Assembly: GCF_002843235.3 (NCBI RefSeq) | Contig: NZ_CP031123.2 | Coordinates: forward strand, 2,728,001 to 2,792,000 | Source of the DNA: Providencia huaxiensis | Lineage (GTDB): Bacteria > Pseudomonadota > Gammaproteobacteria > Enterobacterales > Enterobacteriaceae | Length of the DNA: 64,000 bases | Direction: 5' to 3' | Shown here: piece by piece, positions 17,881-27,254 of the stretch | Numbering within the stretch: the stretch's first letter is position 1 | How the letters are laid out: each line of letters opens with the position of its first letter | The notes under the pieces: generated by a model | Database searches by the model: none | Seen by the model: the letters and a program-made list of their open reading frames with translations, nothing else | Told to the model about the DNA's origin: nothing | Translations under genes and position numbers: made by a program

Positions 17881-19059
17881 TCAACCAGAAACACACACTG
17901 TACTAGCGGTTTTTTTGGCCATATCTAATGCATTTTCAATAGAATCCGCAATAGCCAAAGCAACACCTAATCGGCGAGTACCTGCAATTTCAGGTTTACC
18001 AAATAATCGTAATTGGGTATCAGACCCCAACGCTGAACCTATATGTGAAAAAACCACATTTTGACTGTGTAAATTGGGTAAAATAACGGCTGAAGCGCTT
18101 GGCCCATATTGGCGGATCACACCGATTGGGAAACCAAGAAATGCACGCACATGTAAGGCAAATTCAGATAAACTCTGTGAAATAAGTGTCACCATCCCCG
18201 TATCATGAGGGCGAGGTGAAACTTCATTAAAGATGATATCATCACCACACACGAATAATTCAACACCGAATATTCCGTAGCCCCCTAGAGAGGTAACAAT
18301 TTTCTCAGCAACGTCCTGCGCTTTTTTCAATGCAACCTCACTCATGTACTGTGGTTGCCAAGACTCACGATAATCGCCTTTTTCTTGCCGATGCCCCACG
18401 GGTGCACAAAAGTGAATACCATCTATCGCACTGACCGTTAACAATGTAATTTCAAAATCAAAATTAACCATTTTTTCAACAATCACACGTCCCTGCCCTG
18501 CTCGCCCACCTAGCTGTGAGTAATCCCAAGCCTGCTCTAATTCATCTTGAGAGCGGATCACACTTTGCCCCTTCCCTGACGAACTCATCACCGGTTTAAC
18601 AATACAAGGAAAACCAATTTTTTCTGCCGCTGTGACAAAATCGGGTTTGCTATCCACAAATTGGTACTCTGATGTTGGCAGCTTCAACTCTTCTGCGGCT
18701 AATCGGCGGATCCCTTCTCTGTCCATAGTAAGCACAATGGCTTTCGCTGACGGAACCACTTTTTGCCCTTGCTGTTCAAGCTCCATTAATACCTGTGTCG
18801 CAATCGCTTCAATTTCAGGCACAATAATGTCGGGTTTTTCAATTAAAACGATTTGCTTCAGCGCTTCGCCATCAAGCATATTTATCGTATAACTGCGGTG
18901 TGCAATATGCATCGCCGGCGCATTATCATAGCGATCAACTGCAATAACTTCGATACCCAACCGTTGACATTCAATCGCCACTTCCTTGCCTAACTCTCCA
19001 GCGCCTAACAACATCACTTTTGTTGCTGATTTACACAGCGCAGTACCTAATTGATTCAT
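17881..19059 (-). CDS. purT: Formate-dependent GAR transformylase PurT
   Basis: A 392-residue ATP-grasp enzyme: GAR plus formate plus ATP gives formyl-GAR in purine synthesis. It matches E. coli Pur[17 protein letters not shown] (about residues 17-32), [26 protein letters not shown] (ATP-grasp lysine region), [26 protein letters not shown], recognised by [10 protein letters not shown], and [14 protein letters not shown] 19059 is preferred to 19080 by comparison with homologues. A consensus PurR box lies 41 bp upstream. Confidence 0.97.
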   Translation of the reverse strand: MNQLGTALCKSATKVMLLGAGELGKEVAIECQRLGIEVIAVDRYDNAPAMHIAHRSYTINMLDGEALKQIVLIEKPDIIVPEIEAIATQVLMELEQQGQKVVPSAKAIVLTMDREGIRRLAAEELKLPTSEYQFVDSKPDFVTAAEKIGFPCIVKPVMSSSGKGQSVIRSQDELEQAWDYSQLGGRAGQGRVIVEKMVNFDFEITLLTVSAIDGIHFCAPVGHRQEKGDYRESWQPQYMSEVALKKAQDVAEKIVTSLGGYGIFGVELFVCGDDIIFNEVSPRPHDTGMVTLISQSLSEFALHVRAFLGFPIGVIRQYGPSASAVILPNLHSQNVVFSHIGSALGSDTQLRLFGKPEIAGTRRLGVALAIADSIENALDMAKKTASTVCVSG

Positions 19060-19100
19060 AATTGATAACCCTACCGACAAAAAGTTAATATCAATTATAT

Positions 19101-19116
19101 ACGCAATCGATTGCTT
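19101..19116 (-). promoter_or_regulatory. PurR box upstream of purT
   Basis: ACGCAATCGATTGCTT fits every fixed position of the enterobacterial PurR consensus ANGCAANCGNTTNCNT. It lies 41 bp before the purT start, so purine-dependent repression is expected. Confidence 0.85.
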
Positions 19117-19182
19117 TTACTATCAAGGATAAAAAGTCACAAAACAAAAACCTCATAACCATTTGATAATAATATCAATAAA

Positions 19183-20109
19183 TTAATCTAGCGGTGTTTT
19201 ATCACGCCCTGTAATAAAGGGGTCTTTATGTGAAAATTTAATATACTGTTTGCGTAAAATAGCGAATACACAAAACATTAAACCAACCCAGATGAATGAA
19301 AAACTGATGCCTTTAACCCAATCAAATAGCTCATTAAATAAAAATACGGCTAATAAAAATTGAATTGTTGGTTCTATATATTGTGCCAACCCGATCACCG
19401 TTAATGATGTTCTTTTAATTGCTGCTGTAAAAAAGAGCAACGGAATTATCGTAACAGGAGCGGCCAACATATAAAGAATTTTGATTTGCCAATCGCCTTG
19501 TGCCACTTCACTTAAACCATTAGATACTAACCACCACGTGATCGCTATTGCGATAGGAAGTAGCCAAAGTGCCTCTAGAAATAAAGACGTAATCACATCA
19601 AATCGAATAAATTTACGAATTAACCCATATATCGCAAATGCACTACCCATAACTAACGCTAAAATAGGTAATTCACCATACTGCCAAATTTGGTAACCGA
19701 CCCCCGCACAAATAAAAATAACAGCCATTTTTTCTGCGAAAACAAGCCGTTCGCGAAGAAACAAAACGCCAAGTAAAATAGAAAATAATGGGTTAATAAA
19801 ATACCCAAGGCTAGCGGCTAACACCTGCCCATGAGTTAATGCGTAGGTAAATGTTGTCCAAGATATCGCCATAACCGACGAACTAAATAAACAGAGGATT
19901 ATCGATCGTTTATCAGACCATACCTGGCACCACAAAGATTTGTTTTTAATAATTAAGCGAACAAAAAAAAGTATAGGGATAGACCAGATAAGACGTTCAG
20001 CAAGCAGCTCTAGAGGTTCAGCGCCGGGAAGTAAACGATAAAATAATGGTGTTATTCCCCATAAGATATAGGAAAAAATAGCAAGGGCCACTCCCGAGCG
20101 AAGCAACAT
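19183..20109 (-). CDS. rarD: RarD, EamA/DMT-family transporter
   Basis: A 308-residue inner-membrane protein with about ten hydrophobic helices. The RarD hallmarks are present: YILWGITPLFYRLL (about residues 14-27), ELLAERLIWSIP, LAASLGYFINPLFSILLG, and the second-repeat SLTVIGLAQYIEPTIQFLLAV. RarD gave its name to a chloramphenicol-sensitivity phenotype; its substrate is unknown. The gene lies 123 bp upstream of purT on the same strand, and the PurR box between them belongs to purT. Confidence 0.93.
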   Translation of the reverse strand: MLLRSGVALAIFSYILWGITPLFYRLLPGAEPLELLAERLIWSIPILFFVRLIIKNKSLWCQVWSDKRSIILCLFSSSVMAISWTTFTYALTHGQVLAASLGYFINPLFSILLGVLFLRERLVFAEKMAVIFICAGVGYQIWQYGELPILALVMGSAFAIYGLIRKFIRFDVITSLFLEALWLLPIAIAITWWLVSNGLSEVAQGDWQIKILYMLAAPVTIIPLLFFTAAIKRTSLTVIGLAQYIEPTIQFLLAVFLFNELFDWVKGISFSFIWVGLMFCVFAILRKQYIKFSHKDPFITGRDKTPLD

Positions 20110-20259
20110 AATTTATCCACAATACAATCTGATTAAATATATTAGCTCCGTATCATACGCCAAAATGCAGAAAATAAAACTTGTTAGAAAAAGCGGTTTA
20201 TTGGGAACTCAAAAAATCAATTGAATAGCTGCTTATTAGATTTGATTTTCTCGACAAAA

Positions 20260-21271
20260 TTAAAAAGAATCACGTTCTAACAAGTCACAAGCAACATATT
20301 CAACACGGCTTTGCTGCCGTTCTTCTATAATATGCAAAGCAGCTTGTTGGCCTAACTGATAGTGTGGCAACACAACCGTACTTAATGGTGGATAAAACAG
20401 CTCCCCAACCCCTATCATATTATCATATTATCATATTATCATAGCCAAGTACTGCAATATCTTGTGGGATACGCAAACCATGGCTAAGCAGTACTTGATA
20501 AGCTAAAAAGGCAATACGGTCATTTCCACAAATAATGACATCAAAATCAGGTTTTTTATTATCAAAATGACTATTAATTAAAGCTATCACATCTAAATAG
20601 TGTTCATCACCTAACTCTAAATGGTATTGCTGAAGTGATGATAGTGGTAAATTAGCATTTGCCCATGCAGACTCCACCGCTTCACGGCGCGTTTTTCCAG
20701 CTAGAGTCTCTTGTGGAATATAAAGACAAAGAGGATTTCGATACCCTTTCTCTATTAAGCGATTCACCGCATTAAATTGACCATTAAAATCATCTGGCAC
20801 ATAAGCTGGAAATTGCCCTTTTTTATCTATGCAATTAGCTAAAACCAAACGATTATTATGCAATGCTTCTGGAATAGCCACTTCTCGAAGCCCCATTGTA
20901 GTATAAATAATACCATCTGGCCGCTGAGATAATAATTGCCGAACAGCTCTTTCATTATCTTCACTAGATGTAATATTAACAACAAAGCTACTCCAACCAA
21001 ATTGCCTCGCTGTTTGCTCTATGGAAAGAATGATTTCGACAGAAAACGGGGTTGTTGCTGTATCCAGGGCCAAAACGCCGACGGTTGACACCCTAGAACC
21101 TTTTCCTCTAATTTTTCGTGCCGAAAAATCAGGAACATAATTGAGTGACTCAATAGCTTGTTGGACCTGTTTCAAGGTTTCAGGCCTAAGTAATTCAGGA
21201 TTATTAATTGCCCGTGATACTGTCATCAATGAAACGTTTGCAAGCCGAGCTACGTCTTTTAAAGAAGCCAT
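20260..21271 (-). pseudogene. LacI-family regulator frameshifted by an 8-bp tandem repeat
   Basis: The N-terminal LacI helix-turn-helix is intact (ASLKDVARLANVSLMTVSRAINNPELL, recognised by VARLANVSLMTVSRA), followed by the sugar-binding-type domain up to IAVLGYDNMII and a stop at 20423. The missing end is present one frame over: IGVGELFYPPLSTVVLPHYQ...CDLLERDSF, stop 20260-20262. The break is exactly at four tandem 8-bp units (20413-20444). Two units (or five) would restore GYDNMIGVGELF, the usual sequence of GntR/IdnR-like members. As written the protein is 282 residues and lacks about 55. A 14-bp palindrome upstream may be its own operator. Confidence 0.85.
20413..20444. repeat. 8-bp tandem repeat (4 units) inside the LacI-type gene
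   Basis: TATCATAT three times and then TATCATAG on the plus strand. Unit number sets the reading frame because 8 is not a multiple of 3: two or five units are in frame, four are not. Slipped-strand expansion is the likely origin. Confidence 0.92.
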
Positions 21272-21309
21272 TACGTATATTCACTCATCGAAACTAGATA
21301 AAAATAAAT

Positions 21310-21323
21310 TCTAACATGTTAGA
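21310..21323. promoter_or_regulatory. Perfect 14-bp palindrome before the LacI-type gene
   Basis: TCTAACATGTTAGA, fully symmetrical, 39 bp upstream of ATG 21271. LacI-family operators are of this size and symmetry; autoregulation is inferred. Confidence 0.5.
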
Positions 21324-21741
21324 TATAAAAAGCACTTAATCTTCATCAATTCACAAGTTAAGTACTATCACCTAAAAAATAGCATAAAGTTCACATCTAA
21401 GACTTTTTCTGACTAATGATTTAAGATATTATTGATTAGCTTTAACAATATTTCCATCAATCACTTTATGTTAAAGAACACATTTAATAAGTAAATTTAC
21501 CTAAGATGTTACACGTCATTAATCGAATATTACTCAATGACACAAACTTTAACTATTGTTTCTATTTTTATATTAAATTTAGCTAGATGATGTTTTTAAT
21601 ATAAATTAAGGTCGGTTATACATTATAAAAAAAACAACGATCAGTAGAAAATATTATTGTGAAATTTAAATTTCACTTTATTTATCTACGTATTTTATCA
21701 GATTGATATGAATATCAAATCAGTTCAACAGGAGTATGGTG
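21324..21741. other. AT-rich spacer between divergent regulators
   Basis: 418 bp without a supported ORF, presumably holding the promoter of the LuxR-type gene. I see no RNA gene or repeat. Confidence 0.4.
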
Positions 21742-22371
21742 ATGAATAACACCATTCATATAATTGTAGAAAGTGATAATGTCTTTAAGAATAAACTGAA
21801 ATTAATGATAGAATCTTTTGGTTTCACCTTGAGATTTTATAATAATGAAGAAGTGTTTATGAGTAATTATACTTATCCTAATGAGGATAATGTAAAAGAG
21901 TGTATTTTATTATTCTTAAACAATGATGAAAATCGTATTAATCGATTAAACAATATAAGTAATTCATTTGGTATTGTTCCATTCATTGTGCTTGCCGAAG
22001 AGCCTTCTGTCAGTCTGTGTCGAGAGAGCTTTAAAGCTGGAAGTTTTGATTTTTTTCCCTTTCCTTTCAAGGACATTGAAATCTCAAATGCCATCAATAG
22101 TGCAACGGAATTATTTTTAAGCACGCATGAAAAGCATAAGAAATATACTCATCTCTCTGATAAATTTAACCGCCTTTCGGTTAGGGAAAGAGAAATTATG
22201 GATATGATATTAGAGGGCAATACGAGTAAAGAAACGGCTGAAAAACTGTCTTTATCACCAAGGACTGTTGAGGTTCATCGCTCTAACATTTATACAAAAT
22301 TAGGTATTAAGTCATTGCCACAACTTATTCAAGAATACGAATACATTAATACTTATCCTAAATATATTTAA
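21742..22371 (+). CDS. LuxR/FixJ-type response regulator with degenerate receiver
   Basis: A 209-residue protein. The C-terminal LuxR-type helix-turn-helix is standard (LSVREREIMDMILEGNTSKETAEKLSLSPRTVEVHRSNIYTKLGI, recognised by VREREIMDM and SPRTVEVHRSNIYTKLGI, about residues 145-190). The N-terminal half has the order and spacing of a FixJ-type receiver (IHIIVESD, VPFIVLAEE, AGSFDFFPFPF). However, the phospho-acceptor position reads CILLF instead of xxxxD, and the conserved KPF lysine is FPF. ATG 21742 is preferred over 21736 because GGAG is only 1 nt from the latter. No histidine kinase is near. A stand-alone, phosphorylation-independent regulator is inferred. Confidence 0.85.
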   Translation: MNNTIHIIVESDNVFKNKLKLMIESFGFTLRFYNNEEVFMSNYTYPNEDNVKECILLFLNNDENRINRLNNISNSFGIVPFIVLAEEPSVSLCRESFKAGSFDFFPFPFKDIEISNAINSATELFLSTHEKHKKYTHLSDKFNRLSVREREIMDMILEGNTSKETAEKLSLSPRTVEVHRSNIYTKLGIKSLPQLIQEYEYINTYPKYI

Positions 22372-22406
22372 TTCATATGATATGTTTACTTTTCTATAGC
22401 GTTATT

Positions 22407-22440
22407 ATTTCTGATGGTTTTATTCTAAACCATCAGAAAT
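22407..22440 (+). terminator. Terminator hairpin after the LuxR-type gene
   Basis: Perfect 14-bp arms ATTTCTGATGGTTT (22407-22420) and AAACCATCAGAAAT (22427-22440) with a 6-nt loop, then TAATTA. Symmetrical, so it may act in both directions. Confidence 0.7.
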
Positions 22441-22978
22441 TAATTATCTGAGAAATGCTAAAGACACTATAATTTAGATAAATATAGATTAAAATTCTGC
22501 CAATTATGAAATAATGATTTATTTTTACATGAGATAAACAATAGTACCACTCTATTATGGATTAAAAAACCAAGTAAATTGATAATTCCAATAGGAATAA
22601 CAGCCCCTAATACTTACAAGATAAAATAATATTTTTTTAGGTTATTGAAATACTATTTAAAATAAAATGTTTTCTATCACGCCATTTTTTAGTAAGACAA
22701 TAGCCTTTCTCATCGGTATTCATCCATCATAAATCTAAAAAAACAAGGCTAAAAACAGTATACCGCCTTACCAAATCCCTGCATAATGAGCATCGTTTTC
22801 ATTTTCTTTTCTCGATACATCAAGTAACGATACAAGCAGATAGCTACGCTTTATTTATCTATTGGCTGTCGTTCAAAATATTGGTAAATTTTGTGCGCTT
22901 TGCTATTTTTGTTTTGTTGTTGTCCACAAAAACATGCGAAAGCGCTATTTTTTTACTCATCAGAACACATGCAAGAAA
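22441..22978. other. 538-bp AT-rich gap, nothing recognised
   Basis: No ORF with coding character, no tRNA-like fold and no repeat seen between the LuxR-type terminator and the end of the convergent Fis-type gene. Confidence 0.5.
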
Positions 22979-23620
22979 CTATTTATAGTCTTTAATGTTG
23001 ATTTCGTACTGCTTTAGTTTGCGCCATAACGTTGTCCGCCCCATAGCAAGGACTTTATGCATTTGCTGAATTTTACCTTTGCAAGCTTGTGCAACTTCAA
23101 TAATCAAAGCTTTCTCAACTGAGTGAATATCCAAGTTAGTGAATCGTTGCTCTTCCTTATCTACCTTAAAAGCCTCTTGTTCATAATAGTGGAATTTCAA
23201 TTTTTCACTCACTTCTCTTGCCAAAGATTGCGTAAGCGCAAACAAAACATTGCAGCAATTCTGAGTTGAAGATATAGCGACAACTAATACAGGCTCACCA
23301 GTGTGTGAATATACTGGTGCTAAATAATAAAAGATCCCATGTAGTTCAATTGGAGCTGCATATAGCCTAACTTGTGATCCACAAGTTAAATTACCTGATA
23401 ACAAGTTTGCTATTTCAAAATTACCGCTAAACTCATTACTAAGCCAAAACGTTTTTCCATCAGTGCTAACGAGAGAACTACGAATATGATCATCATGTAA
23501 TGAGGCTAATCCATCTTCAATAGTTGTATAAGCAAGCTCAACGATGTCTTCGTAATCATCTGAATTATAATTACTTTCTATTACAGGTGTTGTAGTTGGA
23601 AATGTTAAATGGGTTGACAT
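22979..23620 (-). CDS. Fis-type HTH regulator with sensor-like N-terminus, no AAA+ domain
   Basis: A 213-residue protein. The last ~50 residues (SVEKALIIEVAQACKGKIQQMHKVLAMGRTTLWRKLKQY, recognised by EKALIIEVAQACKG and GRTTLWRKLKQYEI) are the Fis-type HTH that ends sigma-54 activators such as DhaR/AcoR. Residues about 45-150 resemble the sensor (GAF-like) region of those proteins (FWLSNEFSG, VRLYAAPIELHGIFYYLAPVYS). The ATPase core between them (GESGTGKE, GAFTGA) is absent. AAGGA precedes ATG 23620. Either an independent DNA-binding sensor or a derivative of such an activator. No target operon is obvious. Confidence 0.75.
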   Translation of the reverse strand: MSTHLTFPTTTPVIESNYNSDDYEDIVELAYTTIEDGLASLHDDHIRSSLVSTDGKTFWLSNEFSGNFEIANLLSGNLTCGSQVRLYAAPIELHGIFYYLAPVYSHTGEPVLVVAISSTQNCCNVLFALTQSLAREVSEKLKFHYYEQEAFKVDKEEQRFTNLDIHSVEKALIIEVAQACKGKIQQMHKVLAMGRTTLWRKLKQYEINIKDYK

Positions 23621-23763
23621 AGTTATCCTTATTCTTCGATAAGAGTTATCTGATTATGTCAACTTGCCATTTAATTTTTATATTCTAGATCAAGTTATTA
23701 ATTGATAGATTTAAAACCATTGATCTGCATCAATTTTATAATTAAAAGCAGTATATCTGTGTC

Positions 23764-23805
23764 CTAAAAAACAAAATGGCTAACTTAATTTACCTAAGTT
23801 AGCCA
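23764..23805 (-). terminator. rimO terminator
   Basis: Minus strand: TGGCTAACTTA (23805-23795), 7-nt loop, TAAGTTAGCCA (23787-23777), then TTTTGTTTTTTAG. It ends rimO 29 nt after the stop codon. Confidence 0.85.
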
Positions 23806-23833
23806 CATAGACTTTTAAAACGCTTTCATCAAA

Positions 23834-25168
23834 TTACGAAGTAACTATATTCCCCCACAGATCATATTCATCTGCATGCTCAACGAATACTTTCACTATA
23901 TCTCCAGCGCTAACTCCAAATTCACCATTAAGATAAACCATGCCATCAATTTCTGGTGCATCAGCCATACTACGGCCAATGGCACCTTCATCATCAACTT
24001 CATCAATAATAACTAAAATCTCTTTACCAATTTTATCTTGTAATCGCTGTGTAGAAATTTGCTGTTGTAGTTGCATAAAACGATGATAACGTTCCTCTTT
24101 AATTTCTTCAGGAACTTGATCAGCTAACTCATTCGCTTTCGCACCTTCGACAGGACTATACTTAAAGCAGCCTACTCGATCTAACTTAGCTTCTGACAAG
24201 AAATCTAATAGCATTTGGAAATCTTCTTCTGTCTCACCAGGAAATCCGACAATAAAAGTTGAACGTAAGGTGAGTTCAGGGCAAATTTCACGCCAACGTT
24301 TAATACGTTCAAGTGTTCTTTCAACAGCACCAGGGCGTTTCATTAATTTTAAAATTTTGGGACTTGCATGCTGTAACGGAATATCTAAGTAAGGTAAAAC
24401 TTTACCTTCTGCCATCAAAGGAATGACATCATCAACATGTGGGTAAGGATAAACATAATGTAAACGCACCCATACGCCCATTGAAGCAAGTTGTTCGCAT
24501 AACCCCACCATGCTGGTTTTTACAGGTTGCCCATCCCAAAAGCCTGTTTTATTTTTAACATCAACACCATATGCGGAAGTGTCTTGTGAAATAACCAGTA
24601 GCTCTTTTACGCCTGAAGCGACCAAACGCTTAGCTTCATTTAACACATCACCGATTGGACGGCTATCTAAGTCCCCTCGCATAGAAGGAATTATGCAAAA
24701 AGTACAACGATGATTGCACCCTTCGGAAATTTTTAAATAAGCATAATGTTTCGGTGTCAGTTTTACCCCTTGTTCTGGGACTAAACTAAAGAAAGGGTCA
24801 TGTTCAGGCTTCGGAACATAGTGGTGCACATGGTTAAGTACCTGCTCATAGCTATGTGGACCTGTGATCTCCAATACTTTCGGATGCACTTCACGAATCT
24901 GGTTCTCTTTCGCACCAAGGCATCCTGTCACAATCACTTTACCGTTCTCATTCAGTGCTTCCCCAATCGCTTCTAACGATTCCTGCACTGCACTATCGAT
25001 AAATCCACACGTATTCACAATAACTAAATCAGCATTATCATAGCTTGGAACCACTTGGTAACCATCAGTGCGTAATTCAGTTAAAATACGTTCTGAATCA
25101 ACTAGGTTTTTTGGGCAGCCAAGAGAGACGAAACCAATTTTTGGCACCGGATTAGTATTTTGCGACAT
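23834..25168 (-). CDS. rimO: Ribosomal protein S12 methylthiotransferase RimO
   Basis: A 444-residue radical-SAM enzyme that adds a methylthio group to the conserved aspartate of ribosomal protein S12. The N-terminal MTTase domain begins [15 protein letters not shown] (about residues 12-26) with further cysteines in NTCGFID and GCLGAKE. The radical-SAM CxxxCxxC motif is [18 protein letters not shown] (about 147-164). A C-terminal TRAM domain follows (about 380-440). Length and motifs equal those of E. coli RimO. Monocistronic with its own terminator. Confidence 0.97.
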   Translation of the reverse strand: MSQNTNPVPKIGFVSLGCPKNLVDSERILTELRTDGYQVVPSYDNADLVIVNTCGFIDSAVQESLEAIGEALNENGKVIVTGCLGAKENQIREVHPKVLEITGPHSYEQVLNHVHHYVPKPEHDPFFSLVPEQGVKLTPKHYAYLKISEGCNHRCTFCIIPSMRGDLDSRPIGDVLNEAKRLVASGVKELLVISQDTSAYGVDVKNKTGFWDGQPVKTSMVGLCEQLASMGVWVRLHYVYPYPHVDDVIPLMAEGKVLPYLDIPLQHASPKILKLMKRPGAVERTLERIKRWREICPELTLRSTFIVGFPGETEEDFQMLLDFLSEAKLDRVGCFKYSPVEGAKANELADQVPEEIKEERYHRFMQLQQQISTQRLQDKIGKEILVIIDEVDDEGAIGRSMADAPEIDGMVYLNGEFGVSAGDIVKVFVEHADEYDLWGNIVTS

Positions 25169-25361
25169 AACTCACTTCTTTTATTGTGTTATAAATATTG
25201 TTTTAGAAAAATGGGCGAAATTTTACCTGAAGAATTGAGGGAATTGTATAAATTTTTGTCGAAAATAATCTGTATTTAGAGCTGAAATAGGAGAAAAAAA
25301 TCTTGCTTGAAATAGGCGATTTCTGCAAAGTATTTTTGTAAAAATCACCTAAGAATGTTAA

Positions 25362-26291
25362 TCAACGATTAACTGAACGAGCAATACGTGAGTAAGTGTG
25401 CCTAACCCCTCGGATCACAATACTATAATTTAAAATATTCTCAGGTAATGCAATTCCGTTATACCCTGAATCACCAATATGATGTAAATCTGTCCCGGCC
25501 ATTTTACACATTAATGCTATTTGTCGAATAGTTTGTAAATCTGCACCTTCTTGAGAAGTCCCAATCGCTGTCATTGTCATCACACCTTGGGAATGGCAAT
25601 AACTTACCATTTTTTGCACAAATTCTAACGAGATCCCGGGGACCGTTCCCGGCGCTGGGAGCAAAATGATATCTGCACCACTGTTAATAAAAGTACGAAT
25701 ATCATCTTCTGTTATGAGTTGCTCAGCTGAAGCATTCAAAACCCCTGAAGCGTGCATTTTCCCTGTAATAAGCACAATATCTTCACCCACAACAGCTTTA
25801 AGCTCTTTAAGACTTTGGTTAATTTCCTGATTAGTAACTCCATTTCCAGGGTTTCCCGTTAAAACAATAATGTCAGCACCCATTTCTTTTAACTTAATGG
25901 CATTTTTTACTGTTGCTAATCGCCCTTCAGATATTTTCCATTGCTCATCTTGTGTCGGATTATTAAATCCATCAGGGACGGGCTCTAAATTAACGCCTAT
26001 TGCTCGTCCTGTTAAACGCTTAAGTGTGCGAATGATTTCTTCGGGTTCAATCCCTTCAGGTAGGCCTTGCATAATTGGTTGATTAACATCAAAAACATTT
26101 AGTAGCAAGATATCTGCGCCTTGACTCGCGGCTAATTCAGCATTCGTCACTGTCATTAATACAGGTTGAATAGTACCAATGGTTTCGGAAACTAATATCC
26201 GCCCTTCACTGGCTTTAATAGATTCTAATAGTTTCTTTTTATTGAAATTTATAATTTCAGAAGCTGAACAATCAAGATAACGTCGTTGCAT
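25362..26291 (-). CDS. DUF7916-like TIM-barrel protein (PEP phosphonomutase-like)
   Basis: A 309-residue cytoplasmic protein: MQRRYLDCSASEIINFNKKKLLESI, then a barrel-like alternation with SEGRILVSET, GADILLLNVFDVNQP (about residues 59-73), RAIGVNLEPVPDG, GADIIVLTGNPGNGVT (about 136-151), SGADIILLPAPGTVPGIS and the C-terminal DLHHIGDSGYNGIALPENI. I place it with DUF7916/phosphonomutase-like proteins from memory of the family pattern; the reaction is unknown. ATG 26291 is chosen over 26480 because AAAGGT precedes it and the extra N-terminus is low-complexity. It is divergent from the Fur-controlled iron operon. Relatives often sit near PTS genes, but none is here. Confidence 0.7.
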   Translation of the reverse strand: MQRRYLDCSASEIINFNKKKLLESIKASEGRILVSETIGTIQPVLMTVTNAELAASQGADILLLNVFDVNQPIMQGLPEGIEPEEIIRTLKRLTGRAIGVNLEPVPDGFNNPTQDEQWKISEGRLATVKNAIKLKEMGADIIVLTGNPGNGVTNQEINQSLKELKAVVGEDIVLITGKMHASGVLNASAEQLITEDDIRTFINSGADIILLPAPGTVPGISLEFVQKMVSYCHSQGVMTMTAIGTSQEGADLQTIRQIALMCKMAGTDLHHIGDSGYNGIALPENILNYSIVIRGVRHTYSRIARSVNR

Positions 26292-26521
26292 GGCTGTACC
26301 TTTATTTTCAACAAAATTGATGAAGAACTCTTTCGAAATAAAATATCTACGTTCGAAATATATCACGTAGTTAATAATAAACAGCCTAATAGAACACACT
26401 ATTAGTAAGTTATTTTTTTTAAAATAATAACTATCTCTAACACTCAGATTTTTATATAAAAACAAACTTTTCAGTGGCAAGTAATTTACTTATCGTAAAT
26501 TACCACTTGTTTTTTAGTAAT

Positions 26522-26540
26522 AGTAATGATTATCATTACA
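26522..26540 (+). promoter_or_regulatory. Fur box of the iron-uptake operon
   Basis: AGTAATGATTATCATTACA agrees with GATAATGATAATCATTATC at 15 of 19 positions and is nearly palindromic. It lies 32 bp before ATG 26573, so iron-dependent repression by Fur is expected. Confidence 0.88.
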
Positions 26541-26572
26541 GCTCTATATCACTTATGGTAAGGACTAAAATA

Positions 26573-27130
26573 ATGAAACTCGCCTACAAAGCTGCTGTTT
26601 CAGGTCTTGCGTTGTTTTCAATCTCTGCATTAGCTCAAGAGTACCCTCTCGGTCACCCTGTGATCAAAAACGGAATGGAAATCCAAGGTGTTTATCTACA
26701 ACCCATTACAATGGATACCGAAGAAGGCCATCATGCAATGTCGCACTTAGCAGCAGATAAAGCAGATGTCCACTTAGAAGCAGATATTCACGCGGTTGAA
26801 GATAACCCAAATGGCTTTGCAGAAGGTGATTGGATCCCTTACCTAACCATTGAATATTCGGTTACCAAACTCGGTGATAAACCACAAACTCAAACGGGCA
26901 CGTTTATGCCGATGGTGGCCAGTGATGGTCCTCATTATGGGGAAAACATTAAATTAGATGGCAATGGTAAATACCGTGTCACTTATAAAATTTATCCACC
27001 ATCACACAATAAAGATGTTGCCTTTGGGCGCCATATTGACAAAGAAACGGGCGTAGCACCTTGGTTCCAACCTTTCGAAGTCTCTTGGGACTTTGACTAT
27101 GCAGGTGTTGGCCGTAAAGGTAGTTACTAA
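26573..27130 (+). CDS. Periplasmic iron-binding protein of the P19/FtrA/Tp34 family
   Basis: A 185-residue secreted protein with a signal peptide ending SALAQE. The mature part is typical of the iron transporter P19/Tpd family: EYPLGHPVIKNGMEIQGVYLQPI, recognised by YPLG and MEIQGVYLQP, then the methionine/histidine segment EEGHHAMSHLAADKADVHLEADIHA and AFGRHIDKETGVAPWFQPF. These bind copper and iron in the periplasm and feed an FTR1 permease. ATG 26573 with AAGGA upstream is chosen over the longer frame from 26474, which would cover the Fur box. First gene of the operon; a hairpin follows. Confidence 0.92.
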   Translation: MKLAYKAAVSGLALFSISALAQEYPLGHPVIKNGMEIQGVYLQPITMDTEEGHHAMSHLAADKADVHLEADIHAVEDNPNGFAEGDWIPYLTIEYSVTKLGDKPQTQTGTFMPMVASDGPHYGENIKLDGNGKYRVTYKIYPPSHNKDVAFGRHIDKETGVAPWFQPFEVSWDFDYAGVGRKGSY

Positions 27131-27148
27131 TTTTAATCGAAATTAACT

Positions 27149-27191
27149 AAGGGCTTAATCAAGGAAGTTTTCTTGCATGAGCCCTTTTTTG
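27149..27191 (+). terminator. Intraoperonic terminator/attenuator after the P19-type gene
   Basis: AAGGGCT (27149-27155) pairs with AGCCCTT (27180-27186), with an inner CAAG/CTTG stem and then six T residues. It is placed between the first gene and the remaining four, so it probably gives more P19-type protein than permease. Confidence 0.75.
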
Positions 27192-27235
27192 TTCGTACTT
27201 ATTATTTGTACTTATTATTTTATTTGTACTTATTA
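27188..27235. repeat. Three short direct repeats of TGTACTTATTA type
   Basis: CGTACTTATTATT, TGTACTTATTATT and TGTACTTATTAAA occur in succession right after the attenuator. Period is 15 to 18 bp. Probably slippage; a protein-binding role is possible but unsupported. Confidence 0.55.
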
Positions 27236-27254
27236 AAGGATAAACCAAGCCAAA

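Noticed and set aside
27188..27235. Direct repeats considered as a CRISPR or iteron array
   Set aside because: Only three short AT-rich units with irregular spacing and no cas or rep genes; slippage is simpler.
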